From positions 1 through 64,000 of the forward strand of contig JAGWNT010000004.1 in NCBI GenBank assembly GCA_028871195.1: a DNA stretch of 64,000 bases, written 5' to 3'. The stretch is from REEB85 sp018971455. Lineage in GTDB: Bacteria; Pseudomonadota; Alphaproteobacteria; Acetobacterales; Acetobacteraceae. Made by a program: the position numbers and the translations under genes. The notes under the pieces were generated by a model. That model was not told where the DNA came from. It was given only the letters and a program-made list of their open reading frames with translations, and did not search any database. Shown here one piece after another: positions 19,363 through 29,420 of the stretch (positions are counted from its first letter, which is position 1; every line of letters begins with the position of its first letter).

Positions 19363-19375
<13 letters not shown>
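19337..19375. repeat. Three tandem copies of a 13-bp unit at the dgoA 3' end
   Basis: TCAGCGGGYGGGC begins at 19337, 19350 and 19363; the last copy is imperfect and contains the dgoA stop codon (TCA on the plus strand at 19363-19365). The array probably arose by slippage at the gene end. No function is evident. Confidence 0.6.
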
Positions 19376-19980
<605 letters not shown>

Positions 19981-20007
19981 GCAGCCCAATCCTTCACGCC
20001 CGATCCT

Positions 20008-20889
20008 TCAGGTCCAGTCGGCAAGTTCAGCGATGCGCGCGAGGCCGGCGGCGGCCGCGTCGGCGGCTTCCAGCACCGCCGTGCCGCCGCTGGCGGCAAT
20101 CGCACGGGCGTAGCGGGCGCACAAGGCGGGGGCGCCGATGAGATGCACGGCCTGGCCCGCCGGCGCCTCCGCGCGCACCTCGTGGCCGATCAGCAGGCCG
20201 GAGAGATAGGCGGCGCTGGCGGTGTCGGGCAGCCGGCCGAACAGGCCGAGCGCGCGCACGCCGAAGAGGTGGTGCAGCAGATGGCCGGGCTCGGCGGCGC
20301 GGGCGAGGCCGGCGTCGAAGGCGTCGGGGTCATCGGCCTCGCCGGTCATCATGCGGCCCAGGATGGTGCCGGCGCGCAGGGCCGCGAAGGCCTCGCCGCT
20401 CAGATAGGTGCGGAAGGACAGGATGCGCCCCGCCTCGACGCGCGCCCATTTGGCGTGGCTGCCGGGCAGGCAGGCCAGCCCGCGCGCCGCGCTGCTGATG
20501 ATCTGCGTCTCCTCGCCGCGCATCACTTCCGGCGTGCCGGCTGCATCGGTGCCGGCCGCATCGGTGTCCGACAGGCCGGGGACCAGGCGCACCGCCGCCC
20601 CCTCGAACGGCACGGCGACGAGCGCGCGGGCGAGCTCCGCGGCGCCGGCCGGGCAGGGGAGGTAGGGCGCCTCCACCCAGCCCTGGCGGCTGCCGACCAT
20701 GCCGGCCATCAGCACGCGGGTCTCGCCGGCGGCGAGCCATTCGCCGACCGCCTCGCGCAGCGCGCCGGCGAAGCCGCCCGGCGGGACGTGCAGGATGCCG
20801 TCGGCGCTCTCGCGGCGCGCGAGGATGCGGCCATCCCCGGCCAGCCGATAGGCGCGCAGGCTGCTGGTGCCCCAGTCGATGCCGATCAT
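20008..20889 (-). CDS. dgoK: 2-dehydro-3-deoxygalactonokinase
   Basis: Phosphorylates 2-keto-3-deoxygalactonate, the step before DgoA in De Ley-Doudoroff galactose/galactonate use. The 293-residue protein opens with MIGIDWGTSSLRAYRL, the ATPase-type nucleotide-binding loop of the DgoK family, and contains LMAGMVGSRQGW and the CLPGSHAKWARVE segment. A short internal duplication (TDAAGTDAAGT) marks a slipped 18-base repeat. It is divergent, across 84 bases, from the following ABC operon, so both promoters must lie in that gap. Confidence 0.93.
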   Translation of the reverse strand: MIGIDWGTSSLRAYRLAGDGRILARRESADGILHVPPGGFAGALREAVGEWLAAGETRVLMAGMVGSRQGWVEAPYLPCPAGAAELARALVAVPFEGAAVRLVPGLSDTDAAGTDAAGTPEVMRGEETQIISSAARGLACLPGSHAKWARVEAGRILSFRTYLSGEAFAALRAGTILGRMMTGEADDPDAFDAGLARAAEPGHLLHHLFGVRALGLFGRLPDTASAAYLSGLLIGHEVRAEAPAGQAVHLIGAPALCARYARAIAASGGTAVLEAADAAAAGLARIAELADWT

Positions 20890-20973
20890 CGGGTCAGCTC
20901 GCGGGGCCGGCGGGGGGTGGGGAGGTCATGTTGGTCCTTGTGCGACGGGCGGGGCCGCCGCACGATAGCCGCA

Positions 20974-21776
20974 ATGGGGGTCTGGCGGGCAATCCTGTGG
21001 CGTGGCGGCGTCGGCGCGGTGTTCGCCGTCGTCCTGCTGCCGCTTGTCGCGGTGGTGTGGCTGAGCTTCTTCAACCAGGAGATCATCGCCTTCCCGCCGG
21101 AGGGCTATACGTGGCGCTGGTATGCCAATGCCTGGAGCCAGCGGCAATTCGCCAGCGGCTTCCTCAATTCTCTGGAGATCGCGCTGATCGCCGCCTCGAT
21201 CGGGGTCACGGTGGGCACGGCGGCGGCGTATGCGCTGGTGCGCGCGCGGTTTCCCGGCAAGACCGCGATCGCCGGGCTGCTGCTCGGGCCGCTGGCGATT
21301 CCGGGCGTGGTGCTCGGCACTGGGCTCTACGTGTTTTTCGTGCAGATCGACAACGCCATCGACTTCCAGATCGTCGCGACACTCCCCGGGCTGATCGCGG
21401 CCCATGTGCTGCTGACGATTCCCTGGACGGTCCGCCTGGTCGCCGCCAGCCTGCAGGGGCTGCATCCGGCGGCGGAGGAGGCGGCGGCCAATCTCGGTGC
21501 GCGGCCATGGACGGTGTTCCGGCGCGTCACCTTGCCGATGATGCGCGCGGGGGTGGTGGCGGGCGCGCTGTTCAGCTTCATCCAGAGCTTCGAGAACCTC
21601 GAATTGACCCTGTTGCTCACCGGCCCCGGCCGTTCCACCCTGCCGGTGGAAATGCTCAATTATCTCGAATTCCGCGTCGATCCGACGCTGGCGGCGGTGG
21701 CCACCGTGCAGATCGTGCTGATCGGCGCGCTGATGCTGATCACCGACCGCTTCGTCAACATCTCGCGGGTGGTGGC

Positions 21777-21780
<4 letters not shown>
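20974..21780 (+). CDS. ABC transporter permease (PotC type)
   Basis: A 268-residue permease of the spermidine/putrescine/opine family with six hydrophobic segments. The EAA loop is HPAAEEAAANLGARPWTVFR. The start is ATG 20974 (MGVWRAILWRGG); no strong ribosome site is visible. Its stop overlaps the GTG start of the ATPase gene (GTGA), the first of four such four-base overlaps in this five-gene operon. Substrate unknown. Confidence 0.93.
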
Positions 21781-22834
<1,054 letters not shown>

Positions 22835-22838
<4 letters not shown>

Positions 22839-23863
22839 CGAACGCGATTGGGCGGCGCGGGCTGCTGGCGGGGGCCGCGGCGCTGGCGGCGGCGCCGCGG
22901 GCGGAGGCGGCGGGGCGCGTGGTGGTGGGCACCTGGGGGGGCGACTACGCGGCGCTGCTCGCGTCCAACATCGACAAGCCGCTGCTCGGCCCGCTGGGCA
23001 TCGAGGTGCTGCAGGACGTCGCGCCGCAGGACCCGCGCAAGGCCAAGCTGATCGCCGAGCGCGCCGCCCGGCACGGCACGATGGATGTCGCCTGCCTGTC
23101 GGATGTCGATACCTACAGCATGTCGCTCCTGGGCGTGTGGGAGCCGCTCTCGGTGAGCAGCGTGCCCAACATGGCCCATGTGCTGCCGGCGCTGCGCACC
23201 GCCTATTCGGTGCCGCACATCTACTCCGGCATGGTGCTGCTGTACAATCCCGCGCGCATCAAGACGCCGCCGACCTCGTATGCCGATCTGTGGGACCCGC
23301 AGTACAAGGGCCGCGTCGGGCTGGTGGATATTCTTTATCTCTACAACATCGCCGTCGCCGCCCTGGCGCATGGCGGCAGCATGAGCAATTTCGAGCCGGC
23401 GAAGCAGGCGCTGCTCGATCTCAAGAAGAACAACGCGCCGAAGATCTACCCTTCGAACGAGGCCATGGCGACGGCCCTGAAGGGCGAGGAGGTCTGGATG
23501 GTGCCGATGTGGCTGGCGCGCGGCGTGTTCTGGAAGAAGGGCGGCGTCAACGTCGCCCATGCGGTGCCGAAGGAGGGGGCGATCTCCTACGTGTCGGCGG
23601 CCGCGGTGCCGAAGAACGCGCCGAACAAGAAGAATGCGCTGGCCTATCTCAACGCCATGCTCGACCCGCGCGCGCAGGTCGGCTTCGCCAAGAGCATGTC
23701 CTATGCGCCGACGGTGGATGACGCGCGGCTCGATGCCGGGCTGATGGGCGAGATCGGCTTCACGCCTGCCGAGCAGAAGAATTTTCGCACGCCGGATTAC
23801 GGCTACATGGCGAAGAACACCTCGAATATGCTCGATTTCTGGAACAAGGAGTTCAAGGCATGA
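22835..23863 (+). CDS. ABC transporter substrate-binding protein, first of a tandem pair
   Basis: A 342-residue periplasmic binding protein of the PotD/family 1 type. The N-terminus has a twin-arginine-like signal (IGRRGLLAGAAALAAAPRA). The mature part begins GRVVVGTWGGDYAALL. The segments YADLWDPQYKGRVGLVD and NKKNALAYLNAMLDPRAQ are typical of polyamine or opine binding proteins. The next gene is a clear paralogue, similar over its whole length. Having two binding proteins for one permease pair implies two related ligands or divergence after duplication. Confidence 0.93.
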
Positions 23864-24882
23864 GCAGCAAGATCGGACGGCGCGGCCTGCTTGCCGGGTC
23901 GGTGGCACTGGCCGCGGCGCCGCGCGCGCAGGCGGCGGGCAAGGTCATCGTCAGCACCTGGGGCGGGGATTACGCCGCCCTGCTCAGCGCCAATGTGGAG
24001 AAGCCGCTGCTGGCGCCGAAAGGCATCGAGGTGCTGCAGGATCTCGGCAGCCAGGATGCCCGCAAGACCAAGCTGATCGCCGAGCGGGTCAGCCGTCACG
24101 GCTCGATGGACGTGGTGCATCTGGGTGACGCCGACATGTACCAGATGGCCCAGCTCGGCGTGTTCGAGGAGGTCGATCTCAAGGCGGTGCCGAACGCCGC
24201 CACCATCATTCCCAAGCTGCGCAAGCCCTATTCGATCCCGCACATCTTCTCCGCGCAGATCATCCTCTACAATCCGGACAAGGTCAGCGGCGTCACCGGC
24301 TTCGCCGATCTGTGGGACCCGAAATACAAGGGCCGCGTCGCCATCCCCGATCTCAACTACGCGGTGGTGACGTTTGGCGCCGCGCTGATCGCCGGCGGAT
24401 CGATGAGCAACTGGGAGCCGGCCAAGCAGAAGCTTCTCGACCTCAAGAAGAACGATCCGAAGATCTACCCGTCGCACGAGCAGCTTGCCGCGGCCCTCAA
24501 GACTGGCGAGGTGTGGATTGCGCCGATGTGGCTGGCGCGCGGCTACATGTGGCAGAAGGCCGGCATCAATCTCGCCCATGTGGTGCCCAAGGAGGGGGCC
24601 ATTCCGATCGTGTTCGAGGCCGCGGTGCCGAAGAACGCGCCGGACAAGGCGAATGCCTGGGCCTATCTCAACGCCATGCTCGACGCCAAGGCCCAGCAGG
24701 GCTTTGCCGACCGCATGGGCTATGTGCCGACGGTGAGCGATGCGACGCTGCCGGCGGCGGTGGGCGCGCAGATCGGCTTCTCGCCGGCCGACCAGGCGAA
24801 ATTCAATACGCCCGATTTCGCCTATCAGGCCAAGCAGCTGCCGGCGATTCTCGATTTCTGGAACAAGGAGTTCAAGGCTTGA
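23860..24882 (+). CDS. ABC transporter substrate-binding protein, second of a tandem pair
   Basis: A 340-residue paralogue of the preceding protein, with matching blocks throughout (IGRRGLLAGSVALAAAPRA; VSTWGGDYAALLSANVEKP; FADLWDPKYKGRVAIPDLN; the shared ending ILDFWNKEFKA). Differences concentrate in the ligand-cleft half, for example QIILYNPDKVSGVTG here against MVLLYNPARIKTPPT before. ATG overlaps the previous stop. Its own stop overlaps the TTG start of the second permease. Confidence 0.93.
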   Translation: MSSKIGRRGLLAGSVALAAAPRAQAAGKVIVSTWGGDYAALLSANVEKPLLAPKGIEVLQDLGSQDARKTKLIAERVSRHGSMDVVHLGDADMYQMAQLGVFEEVDLKAVPNAATIIPKLRKPYSIPHIFSAQIILYNPDKVSGVTGFADLWDPKYKGRVAIPDLNYAVVTFGAALIAGGSMSNWEPAKQKLLDLKKNDPKIYPSHEQLAAALKTGEVWIAPMWLARGYMWQKAGINLAHVVPKEGAIPIVFEAAVPKNAPDKANAWAYLNAMLDAKAQQGFADRMGYVPTVSDATLPAAVGAQIGFSPADQAKFNTPDFAYQAKQLPAILDFWNKEFKA

Positions 24883-25742
24883 ATGAATCGGGGCGCGCGG
24901 CCGGTCGCCCGGTCGCCGCCCTGGTGCTGCCGGCGGTGGTGCTGGTGCTGCTGATGATGGTGGCGCCGATGGTGCTGCTGTTCCGCTACTCGCTCAACAT
25001 CTTCAGCCCCACGGAGCTGATGATCCAGGCGCTGACGGCGCGCAACTACCTCTCGGCGGTGACCGACCCGTACTACCTGGCGGTGATGGCCACCACCATC
25101 CGCATGGCCGTGCTGTGCACGCTGATCGCGCTGGCCGCGGGGTTCCCGGCCGCCTACACGCTGGCGCGCATGCGCGGGCGGTGGAAGGCGTGGCTGACGC
25201 TGGCGACCGTCTTTCCGCTGATGGTCGGCAACGTCGTGCGGGCGGCGGGCTGGATGACGCTGCTGGGCAATGCCGGCCTGCTCAACGCGGCGCTGAAGGC
25301 GAGCGGCCTGTTCCCCGACCCGGTGCAGCTGATGTACACCCCGATGGCGGTGGCGCTCGGCATCGTCACCGTCGTCCTGCCCTACATGATCCTGACGCTT
25401 GCCAGCGTCATCGAGGGGATTCCGCGCGGGCTGGAGGAGGCGGCGCTGAATCTCGGCGCCCGCCCGTTCACCGTGTTTCGCCGCGTGGTTCTGCCGCTCG
25501 CCCTGCCCGGGGTGGTGGCCGGCTCGGCGCTGGTGTTCATCCTGTGCATGAACGCCTACGCGACGCCCATCCTGCTCGGCGGTCCGCAGTTCACCATGAT
25601 GGCGCCGGCGGTGTATGATCAGTTCGTCAAGACCACAAACTGGCCGTTCGGCGCGGCGCTGGCCTTCATCCTGCTGGCGGTGACGCTGGCATTGACGCTG
25701 GCTGGCAGCGCGCTACTACAGCGGCGACGACACCCGGCCTGA
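24879..25742 (+). CDS. ABC transporter permease (PotB type), TTG start
   Basis: A 287-residue permease with six hydrophobic segments and the EAA loop PRGLEEAALNLGARPFTVFR. No in-frame ATG lies near the beginning; the nearby ATG 24883 is out of frame. TTG 24879 gives MNESGRAAGRPVAAL, has AAGGAG eight bases upstream and overlaps the previous stop as TTGA, matching the coupling used elsewhere in this operon. It completes the transporter. Confidence 0.92.
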   Translation: MNESGRAAGRPVAALVLPAVVLVLLMMVAPMVLLFRYSLNIFSPTELMIQALTARNYLSAVTDPYYLAVMATTIRMAVLCTLIALAAGFPAAYTLARMRGRWKAWLTLATVFPLMVGNVVRAAGWMTLLGNAGLLNAALKASGLFPDPVQLMYTPMAVALGIVTVVLPYMILTLASVIEGIPRGLEEAALNLGARPFTVFRRVVLPLALPGVVAGSALVFILCMNAYATPILLGGPQFTMMAPAVYDQFVKTTNWPFGAALAFILLAVTLALTLAGSALLQRRRHPA

Positions 25743-25784
25743 TGCGCCGGCGTCGGGGTCGGGTGGATTTCTCAGGAGGCTCCG

Positions 25785-25973
25785 ATGGCATTCAAGGTGA
25801 ACTACAATCAGCAGCGCGCCGAGCGCGATCGCGCCAAACTGGCCAAGAAAGAGGCCAAGCAGCGCGAAAAGGACGAGGAAATCGCCCGCCGCCGCGCCGA
25901 GCGCGATGGCACCGCTTCACCCGCCGGCGAGAGCGCGCCGGGCGGGCAGGCTAGCGAATCGTCTGGCTCCTGA
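25785..25973 (+). CDS. Small charged protein of unknown function
   Basis: A 62-residue protein preceded by CAGGAGG five bases before the ATG. It is almost all charged helix: MAFKVNYNQQRAERDRAKLA followed by a Lys/Glu/Arg run, then a Gly/Ser/Pro tail. Proteins of this shape are common in alphaproteobacteria but have no known role. Its last 23 bases overlap the convergent M24 gene. Confidence 0.7.
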   Translation: MAFKVNYNQQRAERDRAKLAKKEAKQREKDEEIARRRAERDGTASPAGESAPGGQASESSGS

Positions 25974-27138
25974 GGTCTTTCGGCGCCCGCGTCAGCACTT
26001 CGGGCACCGCCCCCACCACCACCGTATCGTCGTGGCGGAAGCCGCCGAGGCCGTAGACGTAGAGGCCGGGCTCGGCGGAATAGACCTCGCGATCCAGCAG
26101 CGGGCGGTTGTTGAAGGCCATGTCTTCGGGGAATTCGTGGCCGATCACGCCGATGCCGTGGCCGGTGCGGTGCAGGATATGGGCCCCGAAACCGGCCTGT
26201 TCGATGACACCTTGGGCCGCGGCGTCGATGGCCGAGACGGGCGCGCCGGTGACTGCCGCCGCCGCCGCGGCCTCGTTGGCGGCGGTCGCCGCCTCGAACA
26301 GGCGGACCTGCTGGGGGGTCGGGGTGCCGCAGAACCAAGTGCGTTCATTCTCCACCACCAGCCCGTTGACCCGCGGGATGACGATGTTGACCATGCCGTG
26401 CCCGGCCTCGATGCGGGCGCCGGACTGGCGGCCATCGCCATGCGGGGCGGCCGAGGCCGGACCTGACAGCGTCCAGCAGCGCATGATCTCGAGGTGTTCG
26501 CCGGGGAAGCGGCGCGCGCCCTCCTCGGCCATCTGGGCGGCCATGGCCATGTCGAGTTCCTGCACCAGGCGGCCGGGGCGGATGTTCTCGCGGTAGCGCT
26601 CCTGCACCCAGTCCGACAGCCCGGCGATCTGGCGCATCAGGGCGATCTCCTCGGGATGCTTCTGCCAGCGCAGGGCGCGCAGCTCGGCGGTGATCACCTC
26701 GAGCCTGGCCTTCGGCAGCAGGGCGACGGCGCGGGCGAGCTTGCCGGCGCCGTCGGCGCCGATCCGCGCCGAGGCCAGCCCGCACTGGCGCAGCTTCTCG
26801 GCCACCATCTCGGCCCATTGGCTGGCCAGCGGCACGCGCGCGCCCATGCGCGGGTGCTCGGCGTAGAAGGCCGCGTCGCCCACCCACAGGCGCTGGTCCT
26901 CGGCGGCGTAGCGCCAGTGGTTGGTGGAGAGTTCGTTGAGGATAGCAAACGGCTCGCCGTCGCGCGGAATGACGCAGACGATGGGGCGCTCCCAGGTCTG
27001 CACGTCGGTGCTGAAATTGGTGGCGAACTGGAAGAAATCGGCACCGGTGAAGGCGAGCGCGTCGAGTCCCTCGCGGTCCATCAGGGCGCGCATCAGCCCG
27101 TGGCGGTATTCGCGCACCGCATTGCCGAGGAAGGCCAT
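25951..27138 (-). CDS. M24 family creatinase-like protein
   Basis: A 395-residue pita-bread-fold protein with a creatinase N domain (about 1-150) and an M24 C domain. HRTGHGIGVIGHEFPED, YSAEPGLYVYG and FRHDDTVVV are the later M24 blocks. The first metal block, normally with two Asp ligands, reads MVNIVIPRVNGLVVENERTW here and lacks them. This pattern recalls creatinase, which works without metal, more than aminopeptidase P. It lies 13 bases downstream of the GAF gene in a minus-strand run led by an amino-acid-type ABC transporter, so a nitrogen-compound hydrolase is plausible. Confidence 0.85.
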   Translation of the reverse strand: MAFLGNAVREYRHGLMRALMDREGLDALAFTGADFFQFATNFSTDVQTWERPIVCVIPRDGEPFAILNELSTNHWRYAAEDQRLWVGDAAFYAEHPRMGARVPLASQWAEMVAEKLRQCGLASARIGADGAGKLARAVALLPKARLEVITAELRALRWQKHPEEIALMRQIAGLSDWVQERYRENIRPGRLVQELDMAMAAQMAEEGARRFPGEHLEIMRCWTLSGPASAAPHGDGRQSGARIEAGHGMVNIVIPRVNGLVVENERTWFCGTPTPQQVRLFEAATAANEAAAAAAVTGAPVSAIDAAAQGVIEQAGFGAHILHRTGHGIGVIGHEFPEDMAFNNRPLLDREVYSAEPGLYVYGLGGFRHDDTVVVGAVPEVLTRAPKDLRSQTIR

Positions 27139-27151
27139 GGTCCTTCTCCTT

Positions 27152-27649
27152 TCAGGTCCGGCTGATCAGCGCCATCGCCGGCAGGGCGAGATGGGCGAAG
27201 AGCCGCGTGGTTGCGATGTCGGCCTCGTCGTACCAGCCGGCCTGGTGCAGCAGATTGAGCGTGCCGAGCGTCTGGCCGCGCCAGCGCACCGGCATGTTCA
27301 GCACGCTCTCGCAGCCCAGCGACCAGATCAGCTCGTAATCGAAGAACACCTCCGCGATGTCGGCGCGGGTGCGGCCGATATAGGGCTCGCCCGCGCCGAT
27401 GACGCGCTGCATCCAGGCGCTGTCGGTCACCGGCTTGCGCCCGCCGATGGGGTATTCCTTCGGCATGTTGGAATAGAAGCGCTCGCTCTGCCGCAGCCCG
27501 GGGTGGTGGATCAGAATGGTGAACAGCTTATGGCCGATAGTGGCGGCCAGCGCGGCATCGATGGCGCGGAAGGTGGCGGCGGGCTGATCGGTCTCGCGGT
27601 GGGCGGCGAGCACGGCGGCGATTCCGGCGGCGGGGTCGGGGCGGGTCAT
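27152..27649 (-). CDS. GAF domain-containing protein
   Basis: A 165-residue stand-alone GAF domain. ATG 27649 (MTRPDPAAGIAAVLAAHR) overlaps the livM-like stop by four bases. The domain shows KLFTILIHHPGLRQSERFYS, IWSLGCESVLNMPVRW and GTLNLLHQAGWYDEAD, the usual GAF core. No output domain is attached, so it may bind a small ligand or act as a sensor partner. Its place inside a transport operon suggests it senses or handles the imported compound; this is inference. Confidence 0.88.
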   Translation of the reverse strand: MTRPDPAAGIAAVLAAHRETDQPAATFRAIDAALAATIGHKLFTILIHHPGLRQSERFYSNMPKEYPIGGRKPVTDSAWMQRVIGAGEPYIGRTRADIAEVFFDYELIWSLGCESVLNMPVRWRGQTLGTLNLLHQAGWYDEADIATTRLFAHLALPAMALISRT

Positions 27650-28554
27650 GGCGGCTCCAGAGGGTGGATGGTGGTGCGCTCGGGCAGCACACCTTGCGGG
27701 CGAAGCATCAGCACGGCAATCAGCGCGATCCCGATTACGCCCTCGCGCAGGGCGGCGACCTGCACCGGCGAGAGGTCGGGCACGGCGTCGCCGAGGAAGC
27801 GCGTGCCCTCGGTCAGCGCGATCACCAGCACGGCGCCGAGCACGGCGCCCGCCATCCGCCCGGTGCCGCCGGCGGTAAGTGCCAGGACGACGTAGATGGT
27901 GATCAGGGGCGCAAACCCGTCCGGCGCGATATAGGCGTTGTAATGGGCGTAGAGACTGCCGGCGAGGCCGAGCACGCCGGCGCCCACGGCGAAGGCCTGG
28001 ACCTTGAAGGCCAGCACGCGCTTGCCGGCGACGGCGGCGACCATCTCGTCCTCGCGGATGGCGCGCAGCACGCGCCCGAACGGCGAGGCGGCGAGGCGGG
28101 TGAGGAGCCAGGCAATGATCCCCACGACCAGCCAGACGAGGAGGGCCGAGGCGAGGTTGAACTGCAACGGCGTGAGGCTGCTGCGGCCGGGTGCGGGGAT
28201 GGCGGAAATCCCGTCCGTCCCGCCGGTCAGCCAGATTTCGTTGGCGGCGACGAGGCGGATCACCTCGGCAAAGCCGAGCGTGACGATGGCGAGATAATCG
28301 CCTTTCAGCCGCGCCGTCAGCAACGCGACCGCGGCCCCCGCGGCGGCCGAAATCGCGAGCGCCGCGACGGCGCCGGCGGCGACCGGAAGATGCAGCTTCA
28401 CGGTCAGCAGGGCCGAGGCGTAGGCGCCGATGGCGAAGAAGCCGGCGAGGCCGAGATTGATCATGCCGGCGAGGCCGAAGATGACGTTGAGCCCGAGCGC
28501 CATCAGGCCGTAGAGGCCGGCGAATACCGCCATGGCGAGCAGGTAGCTCGCCAT
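27646..28554 (-). CDS. livM: Branched-chain amino acid-type ABC permease (LivM)
   Basis: A 302-residue HAAT-family permease. The GLNVIFGLAGMINLGLAGFF block and the DYLAIVTLGFAEVIRLV block are hallmarks of LivM. FGRVLRAIREDEMVAAVAGK carries the ATPase-contact region. ATG 28554 shares one base with the LivH stop (TGATG), so the two are coupled. No LivG or LivF ATPase gene lies in this operon or elsewhere in the window. Confidence 0.93.
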   Translation of the reverse strand: MASYLLAMAVFAGLYGLMALGLNVIFGLAGMINLGLAGFFAIGAYASALLTVKLHLPVAAGAVAALAISAAAGAAVALLTARLKGDYLAIVTLGFAEVIRLVAANEIWLTGGTDGISAIPAPGRSSLTPLQFNLASALLVWLVVGIIAWLLTRLAASPFGRVLRAIREDEMVAAVAGKRVLAFKVQAFAVGAGVLGLAGSLYAHYNAYIAPDGFAPLITIYVVLALTAGGTGRMAGAVLGAVLVIALTEGTRFLGDAVPDLSPVQVAALREGVIGIALIAVLMLRPQGVLPERTTIHPLEPP

Positions 28555-29420
28555 CAGTAGGCCCGCTCGCCGAACAGTCCGCGCGGGCGGAAGGACAGCA
28601 CCACCAGGATGGCAACGAAGCCGACCGCGGTGCGATAGGCCGGATCGAGCACGATGACGGACAATTCCTCGCCGACACCGACGACGAAGGCGCCGGCGAC
28701 GGCGCCCGGGATGCTGCCCAGCCCCCCCACCACGGCGGCAGCGAACACGCTGAGCATGACGCGAAAGCCGGTGAGGGGATCGAGCGCCGTGTCGAGCCCG
28801 ACCAGCATGCCGCCGAAGCCCGCGAGCCCCATGCCGACGAAGCTCGCCAGCCGCGCCACGCGCACGGCGTCGATGCCTTTCAGCGCCGCGAGCATCGGGT
28901 TGTCGGCCACCGCGCGCATCATCTTGCCGGTGCGGGTGAAGCCGAGAAAGGCGAAGAGCAGCGCCATGGCGACGCAGGCCGCCGCGGCATCCTCGATCGC
29001 CTGCGGCCCGGCATGGATGGGGCCGAAGCGCCAGTCGCGCAGCACCGGCAGGTCGTAGCCGCGCTGGTCGTTGCCGAAGACGAAGCGGATCGCATTCTCC
29101 AGCACGATGGTCAGCGCGACGGAGGCGATCGCCGCCGTCAGCGGGCCGGCCGGGCGCAGGCGGCGCAGCACGATTTCGTCGCAGGCGACGCCGACGATGC
29201 CCGCCACCGCGAAGGCGGCGAGCAGGGCGGCCGGCGCCGGCCAGCCGAGCCAGACATTGGCGGCAAAACCTGCATAGCCGCCGATGGTGGCGATGCTGGC
29301 GACGGCGAAATTGGCAAAGCGCAGCACCGCATACAGCGTCGTGAAGCCGATCGCCGGCACCGCCAGCAGGCTGCCCGCGAGCAGCCCGTTGACGAGCAGC
29401 TGCGCCAGATCGCCGATCAA
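28554..29420 (-). CDS. livH: Branched-chain amino acid-type ABC permease (LivH)
   Basis: A 288-residue inner-membrane permease with LivH features: LLAGSLLAVPAIGFTTLYAV at the start, GKMMRAVADNPMLAALKGID as the ATPase contact, and VFAAAVVGGLGSIPGAVAGA near the end. ATG 29420 overlaps the binding-protein stop by four bases. The set of binding protein, LivH and LivM is complete on the membrane side but must borrow ATPases. Confidence 0.93.
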   Translation of the reverse strand: MIGDLAQLLVNGLLAGSLLAVPAIGFTTLYAVLRFANFAVASIATIGGYAGFAANVWLGWPAPAALLAAFAVAGIVGVACDEIVLRRLRPAGPLTAAIASVALTIVLENAIRFVFGNDQRGYDLPVLRDWRFGPIHAGPQAIEDAAAACVAMALLFAFLGFTRTGKMMRAVADNPMLAALKGIDAVRVARLASFVGMGLAGFGGMLVGLDTALDPLTGFRVMLSVFAAAVVGGLGSIPGAVAGAFVVGVGEELSVIVLDPAYRTAVGFVAILVVLSFRPRGLFGERAY

